Positions 16,932-27,247 of a stretch of 64,000 nucleotides of DNA are shown piece by piece. The first letter of the stretch is position 1, and every line of letters begins with the position of its first letter. The notes below the pieces were generated by a model. The model was not told the origin of the DNA. It did not search any database and saw nothing but the letters and a program-made list of their open reading frames with translations. The stretch is taken from NCBI RefSeq assembly GCF_014283215.1, contig NZ_JACOMF010000002.1:1-64000 (forward strand), in the 5' to 3' direction. Origin of the DNA: Siccirubricoccus deserti. Its GTDB lineage: Bacteria; Pseudomonadota; Alphaproteobacteria; Acetobacterales; Acetobacteraceae. Made by a program: the position numbers and the translations under genes.

Positions 16932-18683
16932 TCAGCTTCTCCGCAGCATGAAGTCGCGGCCGACCAGCTTCATGCCGATGGCGACGAACACCAGGGTGAT
17001 CAGCAGCAGAAGCCCGCCGAAGGCGGCGAGCACCTCGAAATTGCCGGCCTCGCTCAGGTCGTAGAGCAGGACGGACATGGTCCGCGTGCGCGGCCCAACC
17101 AGGAAGATCGCCGCCGAAAGCTCCCGCGAGGCGACGATGAAGACGATCAGCCAGCCGCCCAGCAGGGCCTTCTTGATCAGCGGCGCGGTGACGCGGGAGA
17201 TCGCGTGCAGCCGGCCGCTGCCCAGGATGCGCGCGGCCTCCTCCATCTCCGGGTGCACGGCACGTATCGCCGCCGACGAATTCGCATAGGCGATCGGCAG
17301 GAAGCGCGCGGTGAAGGCGAAGATGATGATGGCGGCGGTGCCGTACAGCGCCAGTGGCGGCGAGGCATAGGCGGCGTAGAAGCCGATCGCCATGACGATG
17401 CCCGGGATGACGAAGGGCGCCATGGCCAGGAAGCCGAGCGCCTCGCCGAAGGGAACCAGCCGCCGGTTCACGATATAGGCGACCAGCAGCGCGATCAGCA
17501 CGGCAAGGGTCGCGGCCGCGGCGGAGAACCAGATGGTGTTCCAGATGGAGGTCATCGCCATCTCATGCTCGAACAGCAGCAGCTGGTAGTTTCGCAGGGT
17601 GAAGTTGTCGAGGCTGACGCCGCGCCCCCAGGCCTTGGCGAAGGAGGCCTGCACCAGGATCAGCAGCGGCATCGCGACGGACAGGGCGCCGACGCAGGCG
17701 CACCAGCCGAACAGCGCCCAGCGCCAGGGGCCCAGCTTGATGACCCGCCGCTCGCCGCCCTTGCCGGTCTGGGAGACGAAGCCCTTCCGCGCGAGCATCA
17801 GCTTCTGCACCACGATCATGCCGATGGTGATCAGCAGCAGCGGCATGGCATAGGCGGCGGCCACCTCGACCCGCACGGGGTATTCGAAGAACTGCCAGAG
17901 CTGGGTCGTCACCACATTGATGCGTGCCGGGATGCCGATGATCGCCGGCGTGCCGAACAGGGCGATGGTCTCGAGGAAGACGATGATGAAGGCGCCCAGG
18001 ATGGAGGGCCAGACCAGCGGCAGCGAAACCTTCCGCATCGCCGTCCAGGTGCCAGCGCCGAGGATGTTGGCGGCGTCCTCCATTTCGGATGAAACGAGGT
18101 CGAGCGCCGCCTTCACGAAGATGAAGACCAGCGGGAAGGAGTGCAGCGCGATGACCAGCGACAGGCCTTCGAAGCTGTAGACGTTGAAGAATGCCCCCTC
18201 GGCGCCGGTGATGGCGCGCCAGAGCTGGTTAACCACGCCGGAATTCGGCCCGGCCAGCAGGATCCAGCCGATGGCGCCGAGATAGGGCGGCATGACGAAG
18301 GCCCCGAGCACCACCGCCCAGGTGATGCCCTTTCCCGGCATGTCGGTGCGCGAGACCGCCCAGGCCATCGGCACTGCCAGTACCACCGAGATGGTCGCGG
18401 AGGTGAGGCCAAGGATCAGCGAGTTGACCAGGGCATCGAGGTAGCGGGCCCGGCCATAGGCGGTGAGATAGTTGGACAGGGTGAAGGCGCCGGTGTCCTG
18501 CGTCTCGAAGCTCACCATGAAGAGCTTCGCCAGAGGCGCCACCACCAGGAACAGGAGCAGGAGGACCAGAACCAGCCAGACCAGGGCAACCGGTTCGACC
18601 TGGCGCAGCCGGCCGAGAAGACCGGTGCGCCGGCCCGCCGACCCGGTTGCGGGTTCGCGAAGCGCAGTAGCGGAATTGGTCAT
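16932..18683 (-). CDS. ABC importer permease, fused double-domain (FbpB type)
   Basis: A 583-residue inner-membrane permease with about 12 membrane helices in two homologous halves, as in FbpB/SfuB iron(III) importers. EAA loops occur in both halves (DAANILGAGTW near residue 225 and EEAARILGSGR near 490). ATG 18683 (MTNSATAL) is taken as start; the open frame extends a little upstream without a better site. It works with the flanking ATPase and binding protein. Confidence 0.92.
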   Translation of the reverse strand: MTNSATALREPATGSAGRRTGLLGRLRQVEPVALVWLVLVLLLLFLVVAPLAKLFMVSFETQDTGAFTLSNYLTAYGRARYLDALVNSLILGLTSATISVVLAVPMAWAVSRTDMPGKGITWAVVLGAFVMPPYLGAIGWILLAGPNSGVVNQLWRAITGAEGAFFNVYSFEGLSLVIALHSFPLVFIFVKAALDLVSSEMEDAANILGAGTWTAMRKVSLPLVWPSILGAFIIVFLETIALFGTPAIIGIPARINVVTTQLWQFFEYPVRVEVAAAYAMPLLLITIGMIVVQKLMLARKGFVSQTGKGGERRVIKLGPWRWALFGWCACVGALSVAMPLLILVQASFAKAWGRGVSLDNFTLRNYQLLLFEHEMAMTSIWNTIWFSAAAATLAVLIALLVAYIVNRRLVPFGEALGFLAMAPFVIPGIVMAIGFYAAYASPPLALYGTAAIIIFAFTARFLPIAYANSSAAIRAVHPEMEEAARILGSGRLHAISRVTAPLIKKALLGGWLIVFIVASRELSAAIFLVGPRTRTMSVLLYDLSEAGNFEVLAAFGGLLLLITLVFVAIGMKLVGRDFMLRRS

Positions 18684-18756
18684 GCGGTGGACATCCGGCC
18701 GCCCGTGATGGAGGCCCTGCCGCAGCGGGCGCAGCAATGCCGCAGGGCCGGGCGGA

Positions 18757-19818
18757 TCAGACGCCGAAGGTGTCGCGCCAGAGCTCGCGCACTTCCGGCA
18801 CGCCCTTCTCCTGTTCCTCCAGGGTCGGTGTCAGCAGCTTGATTTGGTCGAGCGGCAATGAGCCTTCCGGGCCAGGCACATCTGGCCGCAGCGGCTCAGC
18901 GAACAGGCCGCGGATCACCTGGGACATCTCCTTGCTGGCCTGGTACTCCATGAACAGCTTGGCGGCGTTCGGGTGCGGTGCGTTGCGCGGGATGGCCGAT
19001 GGCGCGATGGTCGCGAGGACGCCCTCGGTGGGGTAGATGAGCCGCAGCGGATTGCCGCGGGAGATGCTGAGCAAGGTTGTCCCCGCCGGCACGCAGACGC
19101 CGACGGTCCGCTCGCCAGCGTTCAGCAGGGTCACCGGGTCCTGGCTCGACCGGCCGATCTGCGGACGGTTCTGCTCCAGCCGCTTGAAGTAGTCCCAGCC
19201 GTACATCTTGCGCATCTGCACGGCCCAGACGCCGATCGCGCCGCTGAACCCCGGATGGCCAACGGCGAGCTGGTCGCGCCACTTCGGCTCAAGCAGGTCG
19301 GTCCAGCTCTTGGGCGCCTCGGCCTCGCTCACCTTCTGGGTGTTATGGCCGAGCTGAAACAAGCCGAGGAAGGTGGTCTGGTAGAAATTATCCGGATCCG
19401 CAACGCGGATCGACTCCAGCATCCCATCGGCATTGCGCGGGCGGAATTGGGTCAGGCGGTTCTCGCGCTTCAGCAGGGTGAAGTGCCCGGAATTCGTCGA
19501 GCTGAAGACATCGCATTGCGCGACGCGGGCGCGGGCATCCTGCGACAAGCGCTGGAAGGCGACCTGGGAGGTGCTGCGGACGACATTGCACCGTACCCCG
19601 GGATAGCGTTCGGTGAAGGCGCGGCCGACGGCTTCCGACCCCTCCGCGCTGTACTGGCCGGAATACCAGGTGATCTCGCCTTCGCGCTTGGCCGCCTCAT
19701 AGAGCTCGCGCTCGTGTGGAGGCAGGGTCTGGGCGGTTGCCAAGGCCGGGGCGGCCAGGCCGTAGACGGCGGCGCCGGCCGCAGCCTTCAGAACGTGGCG
19801 CCTTGTGGCGTTCTGCAT
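18757..19818 (-). CDS. ABC importer solute-binding protein (Fe(III)-type, family 1)
   Basis: A 353-residue extracellular binding protein of the FbpA/FutA class. The twin-arginine-like signal TRRHVLKAAAGAA precedes a hydrophobic stretch ending near ALATAQ. The mature start EGEITWYSGQYSAEGSEAV is typical. GGGAGGAACGAAG precedes the ATG. It is the first gene of the operon. The ligand could be ferric iron or another ion or small molecule; the metal-binding tyrosine pair of FbpA is not obvious, so specificity is open. Confidence 0.88.
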   Translation of the reverse strand: MQNATRRHVLKAAAGAAVYGLAAPALATAQTLPPHERELYEAAKREGEITWYSGQYSAEGSEAVGRAFTERYPGVRCNVVRSTSQVAFQRLSQDARARVAQCDVFSSTNSGHFTLLKRENRLTQFRPRNADGMLESIRVADPDNFYQTTFLGLFQLGHNTQKVSEAEAPKSWTDLLEPKWRDQLAVGHPGFSGAIGVWAVQMRKMYGWDYFKRLEQNRPQIGRSSQDPVTLLNAGERTVGVCVPAGTTLLSISRGNPLRLIYPTEGVLATIAPSAIPRNAPHPNAAKLFMEYQASKEMSQVIRGLFAEPLRPDVPGPEGSLPLDQIKLLTPTLEEQEKGVPEVRELWRDTFGV

Positions 19819-20035
19819 CTTCGTTCCTCCCGTTTCGTTTGTTTTTGCAAACCTACCTTATCGTGCAACGGAACAGTGCTCGATGCCGGGTTTGGCGTCT
19901 GTTGAAGCCTGCCATGATGACCGTGCACCTCCAAGCTTGGATATCGGCTTCGGTAGGTCTGAAACAGTCTCGTGCCGGAGTCGTGTGGCGCTGCCGGTGC
20001 GGTCCGCGGCATTCCGTTCCGCAGGCAGCCCTTCT

Positions 20036-21664
20036 CTACCCCTGCCGCAGGAGCGCCGCCGCCCGCTCCCCGATCATCAGCGCCGCCGGCTGGATGTTCG
20101 AGGACGGCACCAGCGGCATCACGCTGGCATCCGCCACCATCAACCCCTCCACCCCTTTTAACCGCAGCCCGCTGTCGACCGGCGCCAGCGCATCCTCGCC
20201 CATCCGCGCCGTGCCGCAGGGGTGATAGACGGTGCCGCCGTCGCGACGGATGTGGGCGAGGATCTCCTCATCCGTCGTCACCTTGGCGCCGGGGGTCAGC
20301 TCCTCCTCGATCAGCGCCGCCAGCGGGGGCTGGGCGGCCAGCGCCCGGGCGTATTTCACCCCCTCGACCATCAGCCGCTGGTCATGCGGCGCTTCCAGGT
20401 AATTGGCGCGGATTACCGGCTTGTCGTCGGGGGAGGCGCTGCGCAGGGTGATGGTGCCGCGGCTGTCCGGGCGGCACTGGCAGGCGCTGAACATGAAGCC
20501 GGGCCAGGGGTCGGGGCCCTGGTCGTAGGTGGTGACGGTGAAATTGACGAAGAGGTACTGCATGTCCGGCTCCTCGGCGCCGGGCAGCACGCGGGCAAAC
20601 AGGTTGGCCTCCGCCGCGCCGATGGACATCGGCCCGCGCCGGTCGAAGGCGTAGCGCGCCGCCATGCGCAGCTTGCCGATGGGGCCGCGCACCAGCTCGT
20701 TCACCGTGCCGCAGGGCTTCACCCGGTAGCGCATGCGTTGCAGGAAATGGTCCTGCAGGTTCTGGCCGACGCCCTTCGATTCCACCAGCACCGGAATGCC
20801 GTGGTCCTGGAGATGCGCGCCATCGCCGATGCCGGACAGCATCAGGATCTGCGGCGTGCCGATGGCGCCGGCGCTCAATACCACCTGGCGCCGCGCTTCC
20901 CAGCGTTCCAGCCCGGCCGGCCCGCGCACCAGCGCGCCGATGCAGCGCCTGCCCTGAAACAGCAGCCGCTGGATGGCACGCTCCGGCATGATGCGCAGGT
21001 TGGAGCGGGTGCGGGCAGGCTTGAGGAACATGTCGCCGGAATGGCTGCGCATGCCACGCCTGACGTTCATCTGCATCGGCCCGGCGCCCTCATGCCAGGC
21101 GCCGTTGAAATCCTTCACCCGCTTGTGTCCCATCGCCAGGGCGGCATCGATGAAGGCCTGCGCGCCCTTCGAGGTATGCCGCGCCTCGGCAGCGTGGATC
21201 GGGCCATCGGTGCCACGCTCCTCGGAGGGCTCGCCGGACCAGGTCTCCAGTCGCTTGAAGAAGGGCAGCACGTCGTCATAGCTCCAGCCACGTGCGCCGG
21301 ATTGCGCCCAGCGGTCGTAGTCGCGGGGTGAGCCGCGCAGGAAGACCAGCCCGTTCACCGCGCCGGAGCCGCCCACCACCTTGCCGCGCGGCCAGTGGAT
21401 GCTGCGGCCGTCCAGGCCCGGCTCCGCCTCGGTATGGAAGCGCCAGTCGTACTTGCCGCTGGCGTAGAGCCGGGCGAAGCCAGCGGGGATGCGGATCCAG
21501 GGATCACGCCAGGCCGCCGGCCCGGCCTCGATCAGCGCCACCTGGGTGGTGCTGTCCTCCGACAGCCGGGTGGCGATGACGCAGCCGGCGGAACCGGCGC
21601 CGAGCACCAGCACATCGGTGGTGTGGACCGTGGCGACGGTGGCCGCATCGGGCGCTTCGGGCAT
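20036..21664 (-). CDS. GMC-family FAD oxidoreductase (choline dehydrogenase-like)
   Basis: A 542-residue flavoenzyme. The FAD-binding GAGSAGC is at 22-28, GMC signature 1 is [20 protein letters not shown] (about 92-111), signature 2 is [15 protein letters not shown] (about 270), and the active-site histidine is in [10 protein letters not shown] near the C-terminus. Such enzymes oxidise alcohols (choline, alkanols, polyethylene glycol, sugars). No betaine aldehyde dehydrogenase or BetI is nearby, so choline itself is not indicated. It stands alone on the minus strand. Confidence 0.9.
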   Translation of the reverse strand: MPEAPDAATVATVHTTDVLVLGAGSAGCVIATRLSEDSTTQVALIEAGPAAWRDPWIRIPAGFARLYASGKYDWRFHTEAEPGLDGRSIHWPRGKVVGGSGAVNGLVFLRGSPRDYDRWAQSGARGWSYDDVLPFFKRLETWSGEPSEERGTDGPIHAAEARHTSKGAQAFIDAALAMGHKRVKDFNGAWHEGAGPMQMNVRRGMRSHSGDMFLKPARTRSNLRIMPERAIQRLLFQGRRCIGALVRGPAGLERWEARRQVVLSAGAIGTPQILMLSGIGDGAHLQDHGIPVLVESKGVGQNLQDHFLQRMRYRVKPCGTVNELVRGPIGKLRMAARYAFDRRGPMSIGAAEANLFARVLPGAEEPDMQYLFVNFTVTTYDQGPDPWPGFMFSACQCRPDSRGTITLRSASPDDKPVIRANYLEAPHDQRLMVEGVKYARALAAQPPLAALIEEELTPGAKVTTDEEILAHIRRDGGTVYHPCGTARMGEDALAPVDSGLRLKGVEGLMVADASVMPLVPSSNIQPAALMIGERAAALLRQG

Positions 21665-21927
21665 GGCGGTTCCCCCCTTTGGTGTCGTTGGGGGGATGAT
21701 GGCAGCGGGCGGCGGGCGCGGCTACTGCCCGGCGCGGTCCAGCGCGGCGCGGATGGCGGCGGCAGGGATGCGGATGGTACTGGAACAGTATTGGGCGGCA
21801 GGCATCGCACCGCCAACGATATTGAGGCAGAGACCTCGTTGATGTGCTGCAGGTCATGGGCGGGCCGGCGCCGTGCCCACCGTAGGGCCGCATAATGTAG
21901 AGGCAGGAACGGACGCTTATCCTGATC

Positions 21928-22293
21928 TTATAGTGATGCCGTACCGATCCGCCAAGCTGATGGTCTGGCTTTCCGCAGGAGAGTGTCCTCTCGCCGGACA
22001 AGATTGCTCACCAACTCTCTGATGTTGGACCGACCGAAATCGCAGAGGCAGATCTTGGCGACGGCGGTCATCGCACGCAGACGCCAAAGAACCGCGAGGT
22101 TCCAGCGAGTGCGGAGATGGACGAAAAGCAGCTCGCGTGGCGGATCGTTGCCGGCCGAACCCGGCAGTGGTGGTGCCTCTCCGGCCTTCAAAACAGTCCA
22201 TTGCACATCCGTGATGCGCGACGGCACGAGCTGCATGCAGCCGCCAAGGACCACGGCAAGCAATGGCACGAGGAGGAAGGATATGCGCAGCAC
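21928..22293 (-). CDS. putative small lipoprotein, unknown function
   Basis: A frame of 121 residues starting with GTG encodes a signal peptide with a lipobox (LLVPLLAVVLGGC), predicting an acylated cysteine near residue 19. The remainder has no recognised domain. It is unusually rich in Leu/Arg, and base composition here is less GC-biased than in neighbouring genes. No strong ribosome site is seen. It could be a decayed or horizontally acquired gene. Confidence 0.4.
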   Translation of the reverse strand: MLRISFLLVPLLAVVLGGCMQLVPSRITDVQWTVLKAGEAPPLPGSAGNDPPRELLFVHLRTRWNLAVLWRLRAMTAVAKICLCDFGRSNIRELVSNLVRREDTLLRKARPSAWRIGTASL

Positions 22294-22680
22294 GGGGCTA
22301 TCCGCCTGCCGTGCAGCAGATCCTCGATTGTGCCGCCACCGGATATTCGACTCCGCAGCATGCGCGCGAAGTCAGCGTGGATTTCTGGCACCTGAGTGAA
22401 CACGGTCGCATGGCGCCGCGGCGCACGCCGTAGCGATCGCCTATCCGGACGATGGGAGTGGGAAATTCGGACCAGGCACCGCCGGTCGCCCGCATGTTGA
22501 TCCAGCGCTGGGATATGGCTTCCCCATTTACCGTAACCCCCGCCGCCCCTGAACGCCCCCCCCTGCGTCACCGCCCTCCGCGCCCGCAGCACACCGTGCC
22601 CGACGCAATACGCATGTCACTGCGCTGTCATCCAAGCGTCACAGCGGATTGCTACAGCCCCCGCAACGCGGGAGATGGGG
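22294..22680. other. intergenic region before phnC, nothing recognised
   Basis: About 390 bases between the putative lipoprotein and phnC, of lower GC than neighbours. No convincing gene, RNA or Pho-box-like direct repeat was recognised, although a promoter for the phnCDEE operon should be here. Confidence 0.35.
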
Positions 22681-23457
22681 ATGCTGGAGCTGGAAGGTCT
22701 GACGCGCCGGTTCGGCGCCATGACGGCGGTGGACTGCGTCTCGCTGGCGATCGGGCCGGGCGAGATGGTGGGCGTCATCGGCCGCTCAGGGGCCGGGAAA
22801 TCGACCCTGCTGCGGATGATCAACCGGCTGACCGATCCCTCGGAAGGCCGCATCCGCTGGAACGGGCGCGAGGTGACGGCGCTGCGCGGCCGCGCGCTGC
22901 GGCAATGGCGCGGGCAATGCGCCATGGTGTTCCAGCAATTCAACCTCGTCCCTCGGCTCGACGTGCTGACCAATGTGCTGGTCGGCCGGCTTTCCCACGT
23001 GCCGTCCTGGCGGGCCCTGCTGCGGCTGTGGTCGGAGGAGGAGCGGGCCATCGCCCTTTCGGCGCTCGAGCAATTCGACATGGGCGCGCTGGCGCCGCAG
23101 CAGGCGGGTTCGCTCTCTGGCGGCCAGCAGCAGCGCGTCGCCATCGCCCGCGCCCTGGTGCAGGAGCCGGCGATCATCCTGGCGGATGAGCCGGTCGCCT
23201 CGCTCGACCCGCGCAACACGCAGCTGGTGATGGATGCGCTGGCGGAGATCAACCGCCGCTACGGCATCACCGTGCTGGTGAACCTGCATTCGCTCGATCT
23301 GGCGCGGCGCTACTGCGACCGGCTGGTCGGGCTCACCGCCGGCCGGCTGGTGTTCGACGGCCCGCCGGAGGCGCTGACCGATGCCGTCGCCCGCCGGCTC
23401 TACGGGCTGGAAGCGGCCGAGGTGGTCGGGGCCGTGCCGGCCCTGGCCGATGCCTGA
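22681..23457 (+). CDS. phnC: phosphonate-type ABC importer ATP-binding protein
   Basis: A 258-residue PhnC ATPase with Walker A GRSGAGKS (34-41), the signature SLSGGQQQR and Walker [14 protein letters not shown]. The VLVGRL and [12 protein letters not shown] segments are PhnC-like. Two in-frame ATGs lie 6 bases apart (22675, 22681); GGGAG is properly spaced only from the second, which is chosen. First gene of phnC-phnD-phnE-phnE. Confidence 0.9.
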   Translation: MLELEGLTRRFGAMTAVDCVSLAIGPGEMVGVIGRSGAGKSTLLRMINRLTDPSEGRIRWNGREVTALRGRALRQWRGQCAMVFQQFNLVPRLDVLTNVLVGRLSHVPSWRALLRLWSEEERAIALSALEQFDMGALAPQQAGSLSGGQQQRVAIARALVQEPAIILADEPVASLDPRNTQLVMDALAEINRRYGITVLVNLHSLDLARRYCDRLVGLTAGRLVFDGPPEALTDAVARRLYGLEAAEVVGAVPALADA

Positions 23458-23485
23458 ACGACCAACACCTCTGGAGCATTCCCGC

Positions 23486-24391
23486 ATGTTCAACCGCCGC
23501 AGCCTGCTCGGCGCCGCCCTCGCGGGTGCCGCCATCCGCCCGGCCGCCGCCCAGCCCTGGCGCGCCGCCTACCCCGAGCTGGTCTTCGCCGTGATCCCGG
23601 CGGAGAACGCCGCCGGCGTGCTCAACCGCTACACCCCCTTCGTCGAATACCTGGCGAAGGCGCTGGGCACCAAGGTGACCTTGCGCATCGCCAATGACTA
23701 TGCCGCGCTGATCGAGGGCCAGCGCGCCGGCAACATCCATATCGGCCAGTACGGCCCCTCCTCCTTCGCCCGGGCGCTGATGATCGGCGTGCCGGTCGAG
23801 GCCTTCGCCATCGAGGTCAACCTCGACGGCAGCAAGGGCTATCATTCGGTCTTCTACGTGAAGGCGGACTCCAGCTATCAGAAGATCGAGGATCTGCGCG
23901 GCAAAAATCTCGGCCTGGTCGATCCCAACAGCACCTCCGGCAACAACGTGCCGCGTTTTGCGATGAACAAGATGGGGATCAACCCGGAGCAGTTCTTTGG
24001 CCGCGTCGTCTACACCGGCAGCCATGAGAACGCGGTGATCGCGCTGAACCAGGGTACCGTCGATATTGCCGCCAATTGGTGGAACGACGAGCAGGAAAGC
24101 AATCTGCTGCGCATGGCGCGCAAGGGCATGGTGAAGGCGGAGGATTTCCGCATCATCTTCAAATCCGAGCAGATCGTAAACTCGCCCACCGCCTATCTCA
24201 CCACCCTGCCGGCCGAGCTTCGCGCCGCCATCCGCACCGCGGTGCTGGAGCTGCCGGCGAAGGAGCCGGCACTGTTCGAGCGGCTGGTCGATGGCAAGCA
24301 GCGGCCCTGGGTTGCGGTGGACAACGCCGCCTATCAGCCGATCATCGAGCTGAACCGCTTCGTCGACGGCCTGCGCCGCCATCGCGGCTGA
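23486..24391 (+). CDS. phnD: phosphonate/phosphate-type ABC binding protein
   Basis: A 301-residue PhnD-family periplasmic receptor. The signal peptide contains NRRSLLGAALAGAA and ends near PAAAQ. The mature protein shows LVFAVIPAENAAGVLNRYTPF and the anion-binding LVDPNSTSGNNVPRF region. It captures phosphonates, phosphite or similar oxyanions for PhnC/PhnE. GGAG lies 9 bases before the ATG. Confidence 0.9.
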   Translation: MFNRRSLLGAALAGAAIRPAAAQPWRAAYPELVFAVIPAENAAGVLNRYTPFVEYLAKALGTKVTLRIANDYAALIEGQRAGNIHIGQYGPSSFARALMIGVPVEAFAIEVNLDGSKGYHSVFYVKADSSYQKIEDLRGKNLGLVDPNSTSGNNVPRFAMNKMGINPEQFFGRVVYTGSHENAVIALNQGTVDIAANWWNDEQESNLLRMARKGMVKAEDFRIIFKSEQIVNSPTAYLTTLPAELRAAIRTAVLELPAKEPALFERLVDGKQRPWVAVDNAAYQPIIELNRFVDGLRRHRG

Positions 24392-24395
24392 GCCC

Positions 24396-25292
24396 TTGCG
24401 TCCCGCTCCCCTGCTGCCCCGCCTGCCGGGGAGGCAATTGGCCCCGCTGCTGGTTGCGGTGGAGGAGGCGCGGCGGCAGGACCGCCTGCGCCATCTCTGC
24501 GCCACCGTGGTGCTGCTGGCCCTGGCGCTACTCAGCGGCTGGGTTGCGCAGGTCCAGCCGGAGACACTCTGGACGCATGGCGGCCGCTTCTTCGGCTATT
24601 TCGACCGGCTGCTGACCCTGGAGGCCGGCGCCCATGCCGGCCAGCGGGTCTGGATGGATCCGGCGGAATGGCTATGGGGGCTGCAGCACTGGCTGGCGCT
24701 GCTCGGCGACACGCTGCTGATGGCCTATGTCGGCACCGTGCTCGGCGCCGCCGGTGGCTTCCTGCTCGGCCTGCTCTCCGCCGCCAATATCACCCGCGGT
24801 GCGGCGCTGCGCTGGGTGGTGAAGCGGGTGCTGGAGTTCTGTCGGACGGTGCCGGAGATCGTCTTCGCCCTCGTCTTCGTCATCGCCTTCGGCCTTGGCC
24901 CGCTGCCTGGGGTGCTGGCCATCGCGCTCCACACCATCGGCGCGCTGGGCAAGCAGCTTACCGAGATCGTCGAGAACATCGACCTGAAGCCGGTGGAAGG
25001 TGCGGTCGCCGCCGGCGCTGGCTGGTCAGCCATGGCCCGCTTCGCGGTGGTGCCACAGGTGCTGCCCGGCTTCACCGGCTATGCGCTGCTGCGGTTTGAG
25101 GTGAATCTCCGCGGCGCTGCGGTGCTGGGCTTCGTCGGCGCCGGCGGCATCGGCCAGGAGCTGATCGAGGCGATCCGGAAGTTCTATTACAACGATGTCG
25201 CGGCGTTGCTGCTGCTCATCATCCTCAGCGTCATGGTCATCGACACCGCGACCGGCGCGCTCCGCCGCCGCCTGCTGGAGGGCCGCGCATGA
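24396..25292 (+). CDS. phnE: phosphonate-type ABC permease PhnE, first copy
   Basis: A 298-residue inner-membrane permease with about six helices. The EAA-like coupling loop is EGAVAAGAGWSAMARFAVVPQ, followed by FVGAGGIGQELIEAI, typical of PhnE. No ATG fits; TTG at 24396, 4 bases after the phnD stop, is the best start but lacks a strong ribosome site. Its stop overlaps the next permease (ATGA). Confidence 0.87.
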   Translation: MRPAPLLPRLPGRQLAPLLVAVEEARRQDRLRHLCATVVLLALALLSGWVAQVQPETLWTHGGRFFGYFDRLLTLEAGAHAGQRVWMDPAEWLWGLQHWLALLGDTLLMAYVGTVLGAAGGFLLGLLSAANITRGAALRWVVKRVLEFCRTVPEIVFALVFVIAFGLGPLPGVLAIALHTIGALGKQLTEIVENIDLKPVEGAVAAGAGWSAMARFAVVPQVLPGFTGYALLRFEVNLRGAAVLGFVGAGGIGQELIEAIRKFYYNDVAALLLLIILSVMVIDTATGALRRRLLEGRA

Positions 25293-26158
25293 CCCCGCTC
25301 CGCGCCGCGGCGCTGGACCGGCTGCCGGCGCTGCGCGACAGCCACCCGGCGGTGTTCCGGCAGGTGACGACGTCCCGCGCCACGGTGCTGGGTGTGGTGC
25401 TGTGCGGCACGCTGCTGCTGGCCTTCGGCATCTGGCGCCTCGACATCGAGCCGGCACGGCTGGCCACCGGCTTCGGCCGGATGCTGCATTTCCTGGCGCT
25501 GATGCTGCCGCCCGACCCGGGCTCGGCGGCCAATCTGGCGGGCATCCTGCGGGCGCTGGCGGAGACGCTGGCGATCGCCTTCCTCGGCACCTTCGGCGCG
25601 GCGCTGATCGCCCTGCCGGTCAGCTTCCTTGCCGCCCGCAACGCCACCCTGCACGGGCTGGTACGCTTCGCCGCGCGCCGGGTGCTGGACGGCATCCGCG
25701 GCGTCGACGCGCTGATCTGGGCGCTGATCTGGGTCGGCATCGTCGGCCTCGGCCCCTTTGCGGGCGTGCTGGCCATTCTCACCTCCGACATCGGCACCTT
25801 CGGCAAGGTCTTCTCCGAGGCGATCGAGGCGGCCGACCGCAAGCCGCAGGAAGGGGTGGTGGCGGCCGGCGGCGGCGGGCTCACCCGGCTGCGCTTCGGC
25901 GTGCTGCCGGAGGTGTTGCCGGTGCTGGCCGGGCAGGTGCTGTATTTCTTCGAATCCAATGTCCGCTCCTCCACCATCATCGGCATCGTCGGCGCCGGCG
26001 GCATCGGGCTGCAACTGGCGGAGATGATCCGGACCCTGGAATGGCCGGTGGTCTCCTTCATCATCCTGCTGATCCTTGCGATGGTGGCGGTGATCGATCT
26101 GGTTTCCGGCCGGCTGCGGCGGCAGCTGATGGGCAGGCGCGGGCGGCTCGACGGCTAA
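25289..26158 (+). CDS. phnE: phosphonate-type ABC permease PhnE, second copy
   Basis: A 289-residue permease paralogous to the preceding one. The coupling loop is EGVVAAGGGGLTRLRFGVLPE, followed by GIVGAGGIGLQLAEM. Two different PhnE subunits probably form a heterodimer. No C-P lyase (phnG-M) or other phosphonate-degrading genes follow in the window. Confidence 0.9.
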   Translation: MTPLRAAALDRLPALRDSHPAVFRQVTTSRATVLGVVLCGTLLLAFGIWRLDIEPARLATGFGRMLHFLALMLPPDPGSAANLAGILRALAETLAIAFLGTFGAALIALPVSFLAARNATLHGLVRFAARRVLDGIRGVDALIWALIWVGIVGLGPFAGVLAILTSDIGTFGKVFSEAIEAADRKPQEGVVAAGGGGLTRLRFGVLPEVLPVLAGQVLYFFESNVRSSTIIGIVGAGGIGLQLAEMIRTLEWPVVSFIILLILAMVAVIDLVSGRLRRQLMGRRGRLDG

Positions 26159-26160
26159 GG

Positions 26161-26179
26161 CGGGAGGCGTTACCTCCCG
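26161..26179 (+). terminator. short hairpin after phnE
   Basis: CGGGAGG (26161-26167) and CCTCCCG (26173-26179) form a 7-base stem with a 5-base loop directly after the permease stop. No T-run follows, so it may be a weak terminator or a 3'-end protecting stem between the phn operon and the Bug receptor gene. Confidence 0.35.
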
Positions 26180-26227
26180 GCGATCGGCGTGCTGCCAGCG
26201 CACCGCCCCCGCCGGAGACCCCTGCTT

Positions 26228-27202
26228 ATGCGCCTCGCCCGCCGCGCCCTGCTCGCCGCCCCTATCCTGCTTGCCCTGCCGGCTCAGGGGCAGGCCCAGC
26301 CCGCCTGGCCAGACCGGCCGCTGCGGCTGATCGTGCCCTTCCCGGCCGGCTCCACCCCCGACATCGCCGGCCGCGCGGTGGCGACGCATCTGGGTCAGGT
26401 GCTCGGCCAGCCCTGCGTGGTGGAGAACAAGGCCGGCGCCGGCGGCAACATCGGCACCGATGCGGTCGCCAAGGCGACCGACGGCCACACCATCGGGGTC
26501 TCGATCAACGGCCCGCTCAGCACCGCCCCGGCGCTGTTCCCCAACCTGCCCTACGACCCGGCACGCGACCTGGCGCCGGTTTCGCTGCTGCTGCGCGGGG
26601 CGCAGATCCTGGTCATCCACCCGGATGTGCCGGCGCCGGATTTCGCCGGCTTCGTCGCCCATGCGAAGGCCAATCCGGGCAAGCTCGCCTTCGGCTCGGT
26701 CGGCTCCGGCTCCGGCAGCCATCTGGCGATGGTCGACATCATGGCGCGAAGCGGGCTGGACCTGCTGCACGTGCCCTATCGCGGCTTCCCGCCGGCGGTG
26801 CTGGACCTGATGGCGGGACGGATCCAGGCGCTGGTGCTGATCAGTGCCGGCATCCTGCCGCAGATCCGCGAGGGCAGGGTGCGGGCGCTGGCGGTGACGG
26901 CGGAGGCGCGGCTGCCGCAGGCGCCCGACGTCCCGACCCTGGCCGAGGTCGGGCTGGCGGATGCCGCGAGCTATGCCTGGAACGGGCTGATTGCCCCGGC
27001 CAGCATGCCGGCGGAGCGGGTGGCCCGACTGGCGACGGAGACGCAGCGCGCCCTCGCCGTGCCGCAGACCAGGGCGGCGCTGGAGGCGGCGGGGTTCGAG
27101 GTGGTGGGCAGCAGCCCGGCGGAGTTCGCCAGCTTCATCGCCGCCGAGGCAGTGCGCTGGGGCGGGCTGATCGCGCGGTTGGGAATCAGGGCGGAGACCT
27201 AG
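26228..27202 (+). CDS. Bug/TctC-type tripartite tricarboxylate receptor
   Basis: A 324-residue Bug-family periplasmic receptor with signal peptide MRLARRALLAAPILLALPA. It shows the typical WPDRPLRLIVPFPAGSTPDI, VENKAGAGGNIGTDAVAK and HVPYRGFPPAVLDLMAGRI. It is on the same strand 70 bases after the second phnE but separated by a small hairpin. No TctA/TctB partner is present. Ligand unknown. Confidence 0.88.
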   Translation: MRLARRALLAAPILLALPAQGQAQPAWPDRPLRLIVPFPAGSTPDIAGRAVATHLGQVLGQPCVVENKAGAGGNIGTDAVAKATDGHTIGVSINGPLSTAPALFPNLPYDPARDLAPVSLLLRGAQILVIHPDVPAPDFAGFVAHAKANPGKLAFGSVGSGSGSHLAMVDIMARSGLDLLHVPYRGFPPAVLDLMAGRIQALVLISAGILPQIREGRVRALAVTAEARLPQAPDVPTLAEVGLADAASYAWNGLIAPASMPAERVARLATETQRALAVPQTRAALEAAGFEVVGSSPAEFASFIAAEAVRWGGLIARLGIRAET

Positions 27203-27247
27203 GCGGCCCGCTTCGGAAGGCACGGCGCCATCACACCCGGCTCAGTG

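Noticed and set aside
19837-19852. Small inverted repeat GTTTG/CAAAC upstream of the Fe(III)-type receptor gene
   Set aside because: Only five bases per arm in a locally AT-rich promoter zone; too weak to call an operator.
25187-27223. Minus-strand open frame of 678 codons
   Set aside because: It is antisense to phnE and the Bug receptor, whose motifs are clear; its composition is that of a shadow frame.
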